Source: Lichenicoccus sp965213775
Lineage (GTDB): Bacteria > Pseudomonadota > Alphaproteobacteria > Acetobacterales > Acetobacteraceae
Assembly (NCBI GenBank): GCA_965213775.1
Contig: CBDCAC010000006.1
Coordinates: 1-64,000 of the forward strand
Direction: 5' to 3'
DNA: 64,000 nt
The position numbers and the translations under genes are program-made. Each line of letters opens with the position of its first letter. Within the stretch, counting starts at the first letter, position 1. Of this stretch, positions 27,240 through 36,283 are shown piece by piece. Under the pieces are notes generated by a model. That model was given only the letters and a program-made list of their open reading frames with translations, was not told where the DNA came from and ran no database searches.

Positions 27240-27557
27240 CTAGAGATCGAGCGGCTCGAAGCGGGCGAACATCGCCGCCGCTTCCGGCAGCGTGCGCAGC
27301 GGCACGTAGTCGCAGACCGCGGCGTAGTCCTGCCACAGCGCCAGCGCCTCCGGATGCTGATGCGCGGCCGCCATCGCGCCCTCCTGCCACTCGAACACCT
27401 CGACGATCACGCCGCCCTCTCCCTGCATCGCCGAGGCCGGACGGTCGGTGGCCAGGCCCAGGCGGCGGAGCACAGGCACGTGACGCTTCGCCAGCGCCAG
27501 CAGCTCCGGCCCCCGCCCCGGCTTCGGACGATAGGCTACGATCACCATGTCGCCCAT
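27240..27557 (-). CDS. ABM-domain (dimeric alpha-beta barrel) protein
   Basis: A 105-residue protein starting MGDMVIVAYRPKPGRGPELL and containing IVEVFEWQEGAMAAAHQHPE, the pattern of small ferredoxin-like-fold monooxygenase-type domains. Such proteins range from quinol monooxygenases to catalytically silent dimers, so no reaction is assigned. ATG at 27557 is preceded by AGAGAGG at seven bases. It lies 43 bases before the acyltransferase start. Confidence 0.78.
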   Translation of the reverse strand: MGDMVIVAYRPKPGRGPELLALAKRHVPVLRRLGLATDRPASAMQGEGGVIVEVFEWQEGAMAAAHQHPEALALWQDYAAVCDYVPLRTLPEAAAMFARFEPLDL

Positions 27558-27594
27558 CTGGCGGCCTCTCTGGCGGGCTGCGGTTAGGCAAGGC

Positions 27595-27640
27595 AAGGGC
27601 GCTGCCCTTGACCCGCTGGGACCGGGGGCCTCAGGCCCCG
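27595..27640. repeat. Type B double-hairpin repeat (B3)
   Basis: AAGGGC/GCCCTT (loop GCT), linker GACCCGC, then GGGGCC/GGCCCC (loop TCA). It sits between the end of the SPFH gene and the start of the ABM gene, both on the minus strand, where it could terminate the SPFH transcript. Confidence 0.8.
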
Positions 27641-27645
27641 ATTCT

Positions 27646-28638
27646 CTAACGGTTTAGCTGCAGGAATGGCAGCGGCGAGGAGGAGCCGCCCAGCACGGTC
27701 TGCGGCGCCTGGCCGTTCCAGCGCTTCAGCGTCTCCGCCGCCATGATCTTGGTGTAGCCCTCCGCACCGCCGGCGGCATCGACGCGCAGCTTGATCGCAT
27801 TGCCGTCCGCAGCCGCCTGGATCTCGGTGGCGCGCGCATCCGCGGCCGCATTCAGCAGCGTGCTCTGGCTCTGGCCCCGCGCCCTCTCGATCGCGGCGTC
27901 GGCGAGGCCGCGAGCCTCGGCGGCCGCCTGCTGCGCCTCGATCTGCTTCTGCCTGAGGATCTGCTCCGCCCGGTAGGCATTGGTCTTGGCCAGCGTGTTC
28001 TCGTTGACGGCGCGCTCGTACTCCGGGCTGAAGCGGAAGCCGGTGATCTGCAGGTCGATCAGCTCGATCCCGAACAGGCGCCGCAGGTCGCGCGCGATCA
28101 CCGTCTTCATCAGCCCGATGATGCGCTCGCGCTCGCTGGCGATGGTCAGCACGTCCTCGCGCCCGAAGATGGTCATGGTGCGATCGGCCAGGATCGCGAA
28201 CACGTTGCGGTCGATGTCGACGTTGCCCACGGTGCCGGTGTTGTAGAGCAGGTTGTAGACCGCATCGCGCGGGATGCGCCGGGTCACCGACACGCCGAGC
28301 GTGATCACCTGGCCGTCATGGCTGAGCACACGCAGGTCCTGCGACGGGCTGATGGTGTCGACGCTGACCTGCAGACGGTCCACGTCGGTCACGAACGGCA
28401 GCTTCAGGTGCATGCCCGGTCCGACCGGATCGGCGGCGGCCTGGTCGACCCGCCCGAAGGTCCGGGTAAAGGCGAGCTCCGTCGGCTCGACCGTGTAGAA
28501 GGCGTTGAAGATCAGCCAGCAGGCGACGAGTGCGACGAACGCGGCCACGAAGGGCCAGCCGGACAGCCTGCGGCCCGGCGGCGGCGTCGTGCGGCGGAAC
28601 TGGTCGATCCAGGGTGACGGCGTGTTGTCGGGGTTCAC
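27646..28638 (-). CDS. SPFH/Band 7 domain membrane protein (HflC/stomatin-like)
   Basis: A 330-residue membrane protein. A proline-rich N-terminus (about 35 residues) is followed by one membrane anchor (WPFVAAFVALVACWLIFNAFY) and an SPFH domain with FGRVDQ, GPGMHLKLPFV and VNENTLAKTNAYRAEQILRQ. The C-terminal third is an Ala/Gln/Glu-rich coiled coil. HflC and stomatin homologues form oligomeric cages around membrane proteases, but here no HflK partner is adjacent. GTG at 28638 is the chosen start; a longer form from ATG at 28707 is possible. Confidence 0.83.
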   Translation of the reverse strand: MNPDNTPSPWIDQFRRTTPPPGRRLSGWPFVAAFVALVACWLIFNAFYTVEPTELAFTRTFGRVDQAAADPVGPGMHLKLPFVTDVDRLQVSVDTISPSQDLRVLSHDGQVITLGVSVTRRIPRDAVYNLLYNTGTVGNVDIDRNVFAILADRTMTIFGREDVLTIASERERIIGLMKTVIARDLRRLFGIELIDLQITGFRFSPEYERAVNENTLAKTNAYRAEQILRQKQIEAQQAAAEARGLADAAIERARGQSQSTLLNAAADARATEIQAAADGNAIKLRVDAAGGAEGYTKIMAAETLKRWNGQAPQTVLGGSSSPLPFLQLNR

Positions 28639-28789
28639 GAGCGGATACGGTCCTGGCCGGAGATCGGAGCGGCCCCGGAGATGGCGAGGGGATGGTAAAT
28701 CTACCATGTCGTTCGCGGCCTGCTCTGATAAACGGCGCATAAGCGTGTCCCGCGCCGACGCGGCGGCGGCGTCAGCGGAGCGAGCCGAC

Positions 28790-30439
28790 ATGCCCAACGG
28801 ACCGACGTCGCACCGCCGCAGCGCCGCCCGCAGCGCCACGCCGATCCTGTTCCTGCTGCCCTGCCTGAGCCTGATGGGAGCCGCCCCGATGTCCGACGCG
28901 CACTACGATGTCGAGGGGCGCGGCATCGCTTCGCTCTCGCGCGACCTGCAGGCCGGGCGGGTCAGCGCGGTCGGGCTGGTGCGCGCCTACCGTGCCCGCA
29001 TCGCCGCGATCGACCGCGCCGGTCCCGCCCTGCATGCCGTCATCGCCCTGAACCCCGAGGCGGAGGCGGAAGCGGCGCGCAGCGACCGCCGGCGACGCGA
29101 CGGCCAGGCGGTGCGGCCGCTGGAGGGCATCCCGATCCTGGTCAAGGACAACATCGAGACCCTCGATGCGATGCCGACCACCGCCGGCTCGCTGGCGCTG
29201 GCGGAGAACCGCACCGGCCGCGACGCGCCGCTGGTGGCGCGGCTGCGCGCGGCGGGCGCCCTGATCCTGGGCAAGAGCAACCTCTCCGAGTGGGCCAACA
29301 TGCGCGCCTCGAACTCGATCAGCGGCTGGAGCGGCGCCGGCGGCCTGACCCGCAACCCGTTCGTGCTCGACCGCTCGCCCTGCGGCTCGTCGTCGGGCAG
29401 CGCCGCCGCGGTGGCGGCCTCGCTGGCGCCGGCGGCGATCGGCACCGAGACCGACGGCTCGATCACCTGCCCGGCCGGCATGACCGGGCTGGTCGGGCTG
29501 AAGCCGACCGTCGGGCTGGTGTCGCGCAGCCACGTGGTGCCGATCTCGCGCACCCAGGACACCGCCGGCCCGATCACGCTCGACGTCGCCGACGCGGCCC
29601 TGCTGCTGTCGGTGCTGGCGGGCAGCGACGCGGGCGACGCGGCGACCGCCCAGGCAGACCGGCACCGGCCGGAGCTCGCCGGCATCGGCGATCCGCAGGC
29701 GCTGCGCGGACGCCGCATCGGCGTGCTGCGCTTCCTCGCCGGGCACCACGCCGAGACCGACGCGGTGTTCGACGCCAGCCTGCGGCAGCTGCGCGAGGCG
29801 GGGGCGGTGCTGGTGGAGCTGCCGGACGGGCCGGACCTGGATGCGATCGGCAGCGCCGAGATGACGGTGCTGCTGACCGAGTTCAAGGCGGGCCTCGACG
29901 CCTACCTCGCCAGCACCCCCGACACGGTGCGGACGCGCACCATGGCCGACGTGATCGCCTTCAACCAGGCGCATGCCGATCGCGAGCTCGGGCTGTTCGG
30001 CCAGGACCTGATGCAGCGCGCGCAGGCGACCGCCGGCCTCGACGATCCCGGCTACCGAGACGCGCTGGCAAGGATGCGCCGCCTGGCCGGCGCCGAGGGG
30101 CTCGACCGGCTGCTGGCCGGCGCCCGCCTCGACGCGCTGGTGGCGCCGACCGGCGGCCCCGCCTGGGTGGTCGACCTGCTCAACGGCGACCACGCCTCCG
30201 CCAGCGCCTCCACCCTGCCGGCGGTGACCGGCTACCCGCATCTGACCCTGCCGATGGGCGAGGTGGACGGGCTGCCGGTCGGGCTGTCGCTGATCGGCCC
30301 GCCCTGGTCGGAGCAGCGCCTGCTCGCCTACGGCAGCGCCTTCGAGCAGCGCGTCGGGCTGCGGCCGCGACCGCGCTACCTGCCGACCCTGCCGCTCTCC
30401 GCGCGTCAGCAGGCGCTGCTGTCACCGGCCGGACGCTGA
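28790..30439 (+). CDS. Amidase signature enzyme, probably exported
   Basis: Amidase-signature hydrolase of 549 residues. The Ser-cisSer-Lys triad is visible as Lys in ILVKDNIETL and the serines in SPCGSSSGSAAAVAASLAPA, followed by GTETDGSITCPAG. An N-terminal stretch ATPILFLLPCLSLMGAAP after basic residues looks like a signal peptide, which is unusual for the family and suggests a periplasmic enzyme. ATG at 28790 follows GGAG. The substrate is unknown; GatA is unlikely because the partner genes are absent. Its end overlaps the convergent phosphoesterase gene by 18 bases. Confidence 0.88.
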   Translation: MPNGPTSHRRSAARSATPILFLLPCLSLMGAAPMSDAHYDVEGRGIASLSRDLQAGRVSAVGLVRAYRARIAAIDRAGPALHAVIALNPEAEAEAARSDRRRRDGQAVRPLEGIPILVKDNIETLDAMPTTAGSLALAENRTGRDAPLVARLRAAGALILGKSNLSEWANMRASNSISGWSGAGGLTRNPFVLDRSPCGSSSGSAAAVAASLAPAAIGTETDGSITCPAGMTGLVGLKPTVGLVSRSHVVPISRTQDTAGPITLDVADAALLLSVLAGSDAGDAATAQADRHRPELAGIGDPQALRGRRIGVLRFLAGHHAETDAVFDASLRQLREAGAVLVELPDGPDLDAIGSAEMTVLLTEFKAGLDAYLASTPDTVRTRTMADVIAFNQAHADRELGLFGQDLMQRAQATAGLDDPGYRDALARMRRLAGAEGLDRLLAGARLDALVAPTGGPAWVVDLLNGDHASASASTLPAVTGYPHLTLPMGEVDGLPVGLSLIGPPWSEQRLLAYGSAFEQRVGLRPRPRYLPTLPLSARQQALLSPAGR

Positions 30440-30916
30440 GCCGGCGATCTGCAGCTCGATCAGGTTCGCGCTGACCTCGCCGCCGAAGATGCGCAGCCGC
30501 GCCAGCGAGACCGGCAGGGCGAAGCGGCGGCGGCCGGCGCTGCCCGGGTTGAGGAACAGCACGCGGCCCTGCCGACGCAGCCCGGGCCGGTGCGAGTGGC
30601 CCGACACCACGACGTCGATCCCGGCGGCGAGCGGATCGAGATCGAGGTCGGCCAGGTCGTGCACCACGTGGATGCGCACGCCCCCGAGCTCCAGGGTCGC
30701 CGCCACCGGCAGCGGCGCCGCCCAGTCGGCGAGGTCGATATTGCCGCGCACCGCGATGACCGGGGCAAGCCGCGACAGCGCATCGAGGATACCGGGCGCG
30801 CCGACATCGCCGGCATGGATGATGCGGTCGCTGCCGCGCAGCGCCGCCACCGCCTCGGGCCGCAGCAGCCCATGGGTGTCGGAGATCACCCCGAGGCGGC
30901 GCTCACCGCGCGGCAT
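30422..30916 (-). CDS. YfcE/MJ0936-type metallophosphoesterase
   Basis: Small calcineurin-like phosphodiesterase, 164 residues. Metal motifs in order are ISDTHG (residues 11-16), HAGDVG, VRGNID, VSGHSHRP and the final FLNPGSAG. Active on simple phosphodiesters in characterised relatives. The start overlaps the AmpG gene end by 14 bases, suggesting co-translation. Confidence 0.91.
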   Translation of the reverse strand: MPRGERRLGVISDTHGLLRPEAVAALRGSDRIIHAGDVGAPGILDALSRLAPVIAVRGNIDLADWAAPLPVAATLELGGVRIHVVHDLADLDLDPLAAGIDVVVSGHSHRPGLRRQGRVLFLNPGSAGRRRFALPVSLARLRIFGGEVSANLIELQIAGSASGR

Positions 30917-32246
30917 CGCCCAGGCCGGGGCGCGGCGGCAGCCCGCCTGGGAAGCGACGCATCAGGAGGCTCATGATCAGGATGCCGGGCAGCGCGCACA
31001 GGATGGTGGTGCTGAAGAAGGCCGGCCAGCCCAGGCCCTGGGCCATGATCCCGGTGGCGCCGCCGAGGGTGCGCCAGGCGATCGGCGCCATCGAGGAGAG
31101 CAGCGCGTACTGGGTCGCGGTGTATTCGGCCGAGCACAGCCGCGACAGGTAGGTCAGGAAGGTGGTCTGCGCCAAGGCCTCGGCGAAGCCCTCCAGCGTC
31201 ACCTTGGCCAGCAGCATCGGGGTCGCCGGACCGGCTCGGAACAGCGCCAGGTAGAGGCCCATCGAGGCCATCTGCACCAGCGCCGACAGGATCAGGATGC
31301 GGCTGCCGCCGAAGCGCGCCACCAGCAGCGCGCTGGCCGCCGCACCCGCCAGTGCGGCGGCCAGCATCGGCAGGCCGTTGGCGAGCGCCACCTGGTCGCG
31401 GCTGAAGCCCAGCGCGTGGTAGAAGGGCGCCGCCATGGTGTCGGCGAGCTGGGTGCCGAGGTTGAACAGCAGCACGAACGCCACCACCCACGAGGCGCCG
31501 GGCCGGCCCAGCAGGTCGCGCAGCGGTGCTGCCACCCGCGCCCGGATCTGCTCGCGCCAACCGCCGTCGCCGCCCGCGATCGTCACCGCGAGCGGCAGCT
31601 CCGGCTCGCCCGCGAGCAGCGTCGCCGCCGGTCCGAGCAGCGACAGCGCCGCCATCGACAGGTAGGCGCCGTGCCAGCCGAGCCGGCCGGCGAGCCAGAT
31701 CGCGCCGGCGCCGGAAGCCTGCATGGCGATGCGGTAGCCCCAGACGTAGCAGCCGAGCGCTGCCGCCTGCAGACGCGGGCCGAAGCGCTCGATGCGCCAG
31801 GCATCGATGATCACGTCCTGGCTGGCGGAGCTGAATGCGAGCGCGATGGCGGCGAGCACCAGTCCGCGCGGTGCGCGGCCGGGATCCGACAGCGCCATCG
31901 CGACGATGCACAGGGTGAGCGGCCCCTGCACCAGCAGCAGCCAGCCGCGCCTGCGGCCGAGCGCGCGGACCGAGGCGGGCGGCAGCCGGTCGAGCAGCGG
32001 CGCCCAGAGGAACTTGAGCAGGTAGGGCAGCCCGATGGACGCGGTGAGGCCGATCGCGCGCAGCGACACGCCGGTCTCGCTCATCCATTGCTGCAAAGTA
32101 AAGAAGGTTAGATAGATCGGCAGGCCCGACGCGAAGCCGAGCAGCCCCATGGTCGCGAGGTCGCGGCGCGCGATGCCTATGGGTGCGCCCAGCGGGGCGT
32201 CGTCGGGAGCGCGGCGGCGGCGTGAACCGGCCCGCCGCGCTCCCAT
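30903..32246 (-). CDS. ampG: AmpG-type muropeptide permease (MFS)
   Basis: A 447-residue major facilitator with about twelve membrane segments. MGLLGFASGLPIYLTFFTLQ and SIGLPYLLKFLWAPLLDRLP are AmpG signatures; SASQDVIIDAWRIE is the conserved fourth-helix region. AmpG imports anhydro-muropeptides from the periplasm for cell-wall recycling, which fits the MurU-like gene at the start of the window. The end sequence overlaps the phosphoesterase start. Confidence 0.9.
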   Translation of the reverse strand: MGARRAGSRRRRAPDDAPLGAPIGIARRDLATMGLLGFASGLPIYLTFFTLQQWMSETGVSLRAIGLTASIGLPYLLKFLWAPLLDRLPPASVRALGRRRGWLLLVQGPLTLCIVAMALSDPGRAPRGLVLAAIALAFSSASQDVIIDAWRIERFGPRLQAAALGCYVWGYRIAMQASGAGAIWLAGRLGWHGAYLSMAALSLLGPAATLLAGEPELPLAVTIAGGDGGWREQIRARVAAPLRDLLGRPGASWVVAFVLLFNLGTQLADTMAAPFYHALGFSRDQVALANGLPMLAAALAGAAASALLVARFGGSRILILSALVQMASMGLYLALFRAGPATPMLLAKVTLEGFAEALAQTTFLTYLSRLCSAEYTATQYALLSSMAPIAWRTLGGATGIMAQGLGWPAFFSTTILCALPGILIMSLLMRRFPGGLPPRPGLGDAAR

Positions 32247-32279
32247 CGCCCGCAGACGGGATCGACCCGACGCGCCGGC

Positions 32280-32636
32280 TTACTGGCCGGTGGCCGGGGG
32301 CGAGGTGGTGGTGCTCTTCGCCTTGTGGTGGCGCGCGTGATGCCGCGTGCGGTGCCTGGCCGACGACTTCTTCGGCATGCTGGAGGCGGGGGCGGCGTCG
32401 CTCGGCGCCGGGGAGGGCGCGGTGGTCGCGGGCGGGGAGGTGGTCGGAGCCGCCTCGGTGGCCGGCGGCGCGGAGGGAGGCGCCGAGGGAGTGGCGGAGG
32501 GAGCCGCGGGCGCCATGGTGCTGGGCGGCGCCATGGTGGAGGGAGCGGGCGTGGTCGTCTGGGCGAAGACCGGGGCGGAAGCAGCCAACAGGGCGACCGT
32601 GGAGACGCTGGCGAGGAACTTACTGGTGAACGTCAT
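32280..32636 (-). CDS. Small secreted Pro/Ala/Ser/Thr-rich protein with His-rich tail
   Basis: 118 residues with a clear signal peptide (LASVSTVALLAASAPVFAQ, cleavage after AFAQ-like VFAQ), a low-complexity TTPAPSTMAPP-type region and a basic, His-rich end (RHRTRHHARHHKAK). Such proteins are probably disordered in the periplasm; the His cluster may bind metal. ATG at 32636 follows GGAGA with good spacing. No family recognised. An inverted repeat lies in its leader. Confidence 0.7.
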   Translation of the reverse strand: MTFTSKFLASVSTVALLAASAPVFAQTTTPAPSTMAPPSTMAPAAPSATPSAPPSAPPATEAAPTTSPPATTAPSPAPSDAAPASSMPKKSSARHRTRHHARHHKAKSTTTSPPATGQ

Positions 32637-32677
32637 GGATGTCTCCGATCCTGGGAGAGGTATTGCGCAGCGCAGAC

Positions 32678-32698
32678 CCGTCATCGTTTTAATGACGG
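32678..32698. promoter_or_regulatory. Inverted repeat upstream of the small secreted protein gene
   Basis: CCGTCAT, a 7-nt loop (CGTTTTA) and ATGACGG form a perfect stem 42 bases before the start codon at 32636. It may be an operator or a 5'-leader hairpin. The remaining stretch to 32868 is relatively AT-rich and holds no other gene. Confidence 0.45.
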
Positions 32699-32868
32699 TT
32701 GCGGGATCGGGTTTAGCATGCGTTCACGACCGCGTCGCGGGGCAAACTTCATCCAAGGCACTGAGTTTCTTACAGTAGGACCGGAAATACAACACAATCC
32801 GCTGGGCCGGACGTTGCGAATGATGTCAATTTCGCGGCACCTGCCCGCGCGGCGCCCGGACCCGGGGT

Positions 32869-34695
32869 TCAGGCCGCGTCGTCGGACTTGCGTTCGGCGC
32901 GCTTGCGCTGGTGCGGATCCAGGTGGCGCTTGCGTATCCGGATCGCCAAGGGCGTCACCTCGACCAGCTCGTCATCCTCGATATAGGCGATCGCCTGCTC
33001 GAGCGACATCTTGCGCGGCGGGATCAGCAGCATCGCGTCGTCCTTGCCGGCGGCGCGAATGTTGGTGAGCTTCTTCTCCTTGATCGGGTTGATCTCGAGA
33101 TCCGAGCCGCGCGAGTGCTCGCCCAGGATCATGCCGACATAGACCTTCTCGCCGGGATCGACGAACAGCGTGCCGCGCTCCTGCAGGTACCACAGCGCGT
33201 ACTGCACCGTGACACCGTCCTCCGAGGAGATCAGCGAGCCGTTGCGCCGGCCCTCGATCGCGCCTGCCCAGGGCTGATAGCCGTGGAACAGCCGGTTCAT
33301 GATGCCGGTGCCGCGAGTGTCGGTGAGGAACTCGCCGTGATAGCCGATCAGGCCGCGCGAGGGGATCAGGAAGGTCAGACGCACCTTGCCGCCGCCGGAC
33401 GGGCGCATGTCCTGCATCTGGCCGCGACGCTGGCTCATCTTGTCGACGACGACGCCGCTATAGGCCTCGTCGACGTCGATCAGCGCCTCCTCGAACGGCT
33501 CCTCGCGCTCGCCGCTCTCCTCGTTGACGCGGGTCAGCACCCGCGGCCGGCCGATGGTGAGCTCGAAGCCCTCGCGGCGCATGGTCTCGATCAGCACGCC
33601 GAGCTGCAGCTCGCCGCGCCCGGCGACCTCGAACGCCTCGCTGTCGGGAGTCTCGCTGACCCGGATCGCGACGTTGCCGTCGGTCTCGCGGAACAGCCGG
33701 TCGCGGATCTGGCGCGAGGTCACCTTCTTGCCGTCGCGGCCGCCGAGCGGGCCGTCATTGAGCCGGAACGCCATGGTCAGGGTCGGCGGGTCGACCGGGA
33801 TCGCCGGCAACGCCGCGGTGACCTCGGGCGAGGCGATGGTCTCCGGGATGGTGGCCTCCGACAGCCCGGCGACGGCGATGATGTCGCCGGTGCCGGCCTC
33901 GTCCACCGAGACCCGCTCCAGGCCGCGGAAGGTCAGCAGCTTGCTCAGCCGGCCGGTCTCGACCACCGAGCCGTCGGCGCGCAGCACCCGCACCGGCATG
34001 TTCAGCTTCGCCCGGCCCTGCTCGATGCGGCCGGTCAGCACGCGGCCGAGGAAGTTGTCGTACTCCAGGATCGAGGCGACCATCGCGAACGGCGCCTCGC
34101 CGTCCAGGTTCGGCGCCGGCACGTGGCGCAGCACCAGGTCGTACAGTGCCGCCAGATCCTTGCGCGGCCCGTCGAGCGTGTCGTCGGCCCAGCCCTGGCG
34201 TCCGGAGGCGTAGAGCATCGGGAAGTCGAGCTGGTCGTCGTCGGCGCCGAGGGCGGCGAACAGGTCGAACACCTCGGTGTGCACCTCGTCCGGGCGCGCG
34301 TCCTGACGGTCGACCTTGTTGACCACCACGATCGGGCGGATGCCGCGCGCGAGCGCCTTGCCGACCACGAACTTGGTCTGCGGCAGCGCCCCTTCGGCCG
34401 CGTCCACCAGCACGATGGCGCCGTCGACCATGTTCAGGATGCGCTCGACCTCGCCGCCGAAATCGGCGTGCCCGGGGGTGTCGACGATGTTGATGCGCAC
34501 GCCGCGCCACTCGACGCTGGTGCACTTGGCCAGGATGGTGATGCCGCGCTCGCGCTCCAGGTCGTTGCTGTCCATCGCCCGCTCGGCGACGTGCTGGTTG
34601 CTGCGGAACGTGCCCGACTGCTTCAGCAGCTGGTCGACCAGGGTGGTCTTGCCATGATCGACATGGGCGATGATGGCGATGTTGCGGATGTCCAT
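32869..34695 (-). CDS. typA: Translational GTPase TypA/BipA
   Basis: Ribosome-associated GTPase of 608 residues needed for stress and low-temperature ribosome function. G1 is AHVDHGKTTL (residues 9-18), RERGITI the switch I region, DTPGHADFGGEVERIL G3 and VVNKVDRQDARP G4. RPSGGGKVRLTFLIPSRGLIGY marks the C-terminal TypA-specific domain. ATG at 34695 has only a weak ribosome-binding site. A full type A repeat lies upstream. Confidence 0.97.
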   Translation of the reverse strand: MDIRNIAIIAHVDHGKTTLVDQLLKQSGTFRSNQHVAERAMDSNDLERERGITILAKCTSVEWRGVRINIVDTPGHADFGGEVERILNMVDGAIVLVDAAEGALPQTKFVVGKALARGIRPIVVVNKVDRQDARPDEVHTEVFDLFAALGADDDQLDFPMLYASGRQGWADDTLDGPRKDLAALYDLVLRHVPAPNLDGEAPFAMVASILEYDNFLGRVLTGRIEQGRAKLNMPVRVLRADGSVVETGRLSKLLTFRGLERVSVDEAGTGDIIAVAGLSEATIPETIASPEVTAALPAIPVDPPTLTMAFRLNDGPLGGRDGKKVTSRQIRDRLFRETDGNVAIRVSETPDSEAFEVAGRGELQLGVLIETMRREGFELTIGRPRVLTRVNEESGEREEPFEEALIDVDEAYSGVVVDKMSQRRGQMQDMRPSGGGKVRLTFLIPSRGLIGYHGEFLTDTRGTGIMNRLFHGYQPWAGAIEGRRNGSLISSEDGVTVQYALWYLQERGTLFVDPGEKVYVGMILGEHSRGSDLEINPIKEKKLTNIRAAGKDDAMLLIPPRKMSLEQAIAYIEDDELVEVTPLAIRIRKRHLDPHQRKRAERKSDDAA

Positions 34696-34840
34696 GGCGA
34701 TCTGACCCGGCTTTCGTGGGCGTGCGGGCCGTCACGGCAGCCTTCCGGAACGAAGGGCCCGCGCTGCGGCTGCGATAGAGGTTTGGCGGCTAGATAAGGG
34801 TGCAGCGCAAAATTTGCGAGCTTTAATAGCAACGGCCTTT

Positions 34841-34988
34841 GCATGTGACCCACGAAGCGCCGGGGCTCTGCCCTGGACCCGCTCAAGGCGGAGCCTTGAG
34901 AATCCGCCTATCTTAGAATGGTTTCCAAAGGCCTAGGCCTTTGGCGGGTCTGGGCAGGGCCCAGCCTTGCCTCCTGACGGTCGGTCTC
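34841..34988. repeat. Type A hairpin repeat, full copy (A2)
   Basis: Begins GCATGTGACCCA and ends CTGACGGTCGGT. Contains, in order, GGGC/GCCC (loop TCT), GACCCGC, TCAAGGC/GCCTTGA (loop GGA), a 26-base spacer with ATCTTAGAATGG, the perfect palindrome CCAAAGGCCTAGGCCTTTGG, GCGGGTC, and CTGGGC/GCCCAG (loop AGG). It ends exactly at the stop codon of the PfkB gene and lies upstream of typA. Confidence 0.9.
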
Positions 34989-36056
34989 TCAGATGCCGGC
35001 CAGCGCGCGCAGGTCGGCGAGCGGGCGGGCGCCGAAATGCGAGATCACCTCGGAGGCGGCCACCGTGCCGATGCGGCCGCACTCGGCCAGCGGCCGGCCG
35101 GACACCAGCCCGGCGAGGAAGCCCGCGGCATAGGCGTCGCCGGCGCCGGTGGTGTCGATCACCCGGGTGGGCCGGGCCTCGACCACGATGCGGGTGCCGC
35201 CGTTCAGGACGACGCTGCCTCGCTCGCCGCGGGTGAGTGCGGCCAGCTCGACCTCGGCTGCGACCTGATCCGCGGCGCGCTCGAAATCGTCCGTCTCATA
35301 TAATGAGAGCACCTCGTCTTGGTTGGCGAACAGGATGTCGACGTCGCGGACCAGCGCGCGGAACGCCTCGCGGTGGCGCGCGACGCAGAACGAATCCGAC
35401 AGGCTGAGCGCCACCTTGCGCCCGGCCGCATGCGCCAGCTCGACCGCCAGCCGGAACGCCTTCTGCGCCTCCGGCGGGTCGAACAGGTAGCCTTCCAGGT
35501 AGGTGACGCGCGCGGCCTGCACCGCGTGCGCCAGCACGTCGGCGGGGCCGAAGGCGGTGCAGGCGCCGAGATAGGTGTTCATGGTGCGCTGGCCGTCGGG
35601 CGTGACCAGGATGATGCAGCGCGCGGTGGCGGGGCCCGCACCCGCCTCGCCGCCGGCCAGCGCCGCGGAGGGAAAGGCGATCCCGGCGGCCTCGATGTCG
35701 CGGCGGAAATGCGCACCCGCCTCGTCGTCGGCGACCTTGCCGAGATAGCCGACGCGCGCGCCGAGCCCGGCCGCCACCACGCAGCTGTTGGCGGCCGACC
35801 CGCCGCTGGTGTGCTGCACCGCGCCCAGGTCCGCCGCGCCCAGGTCCGCCGCGCCCAGGTCCGCTGCGCCCGGGCTCGCGGTGCCGAGGATCGCGGCGAT
35901 CCGGTCGGCGCGCGCGGCGTCGATCAGCGACATGCTGCCCGGGATCATGCCCTGCGCCTGCGGGAAGCCCGCCGGCACCGGCGCCAGCACGTCGACGATG
36001 GCGTTGCCGATGCCGAGCATGTCGAGAGACGGTTCCGCTAGGGCGAGGGGCGTCAT
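34989..36056 (-). CDS. PfkB family carbohydrate/adenosine kinase
   Basis: Ribokinase-fold kinase of 355 residues, most like the alphaproteobacterial adenosine kinases. TSGGSAANSCVVAAGLGARV is the first PfkB signature and IDTTGAGDAYAAGFLAGLV the second with the catalytic Asp. DMLGIGNAIVDVLA and TMNTYLGACTAFGPADV fit the nucleoside kinase branch. A tandem pentapeptide (GAADL) insert sits just before the first signature. ATG at 36056 follows GGAAGG at suitable spacing; ATG 36071 is an alternative. Confidence 0.88.
   Translation of the reverse strand: MTPLALAEPSLDMLGIGNAIVDVLAPVPAGFPQAQGMIPGSMSLIDAARADRIAAILGTASPGAADLGAADLGAADLGAVQHTSGGSAANSCVVAAGLGARVGYLGKVADDEAGAHFRRDIEAAGIAFPSAALAGGEAGAGPATARCIILVTPDGQRTMNTYLGACTAFGPADVLAHAVQAARVTYLEGYLFDPPEAQKAFRLAVELAHAAGRKVALSLSDSFCVARHREAFRALVRDVDILFANQDEVLSLYETDDFERAADQVAAEVELAALTRGERGSVVLNGGTRIVVEARPTRVIDTTGAGDAYAAGFLAGLVSGRPLAECGRIGTVAASEVISHFGARPLADLRALAGI
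35821..35880. repeat. Tandem 15-bp repeat inside the PfkB kinase gene
   Basis: Three almost identical 15-base units (GCGCCCAGGTCCGCC) and a degenerate fourth, encoding GAADL repeats on the minus strand. The period is a multiple of three, so copy changes would alter loop length without shifting the frame. Confidence 0.9.
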
Positions 36057-36213
36057 CGTTGGACCTTCCATGCAGCTCGCCGCTGCGCCTATCACCGGGG
36101 TGCGGCGCGCGGCAAGTCCCGCGACGGCGCCGCGCCGCACGCCGCCGGCCGGCATCCCGCGCCTCGCACTTCGGGACCCTGCCCCTTGTGGTGCGCCATG
36201 CTGGCGTGTAAGG

Positions 36214-36240
36214 CGGAACGACGGGCGACAGCTCGTTCCG
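36214..36240. promoter_or_regulatory. Inverted repeat upstream of the bactofilin gene
   Basis: CGGAACGA and TCGTTCCG form a perfect 8-bp stem with an 11-base loop, 43 bases before the bactofilin start. It could be an operator or leader hairpin. Confidence 0.5.
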
Positions 36241-36283
36241 CGGTCACAAATGCGCATCGTTCTGAAATGATCGGAGCCGGGAC

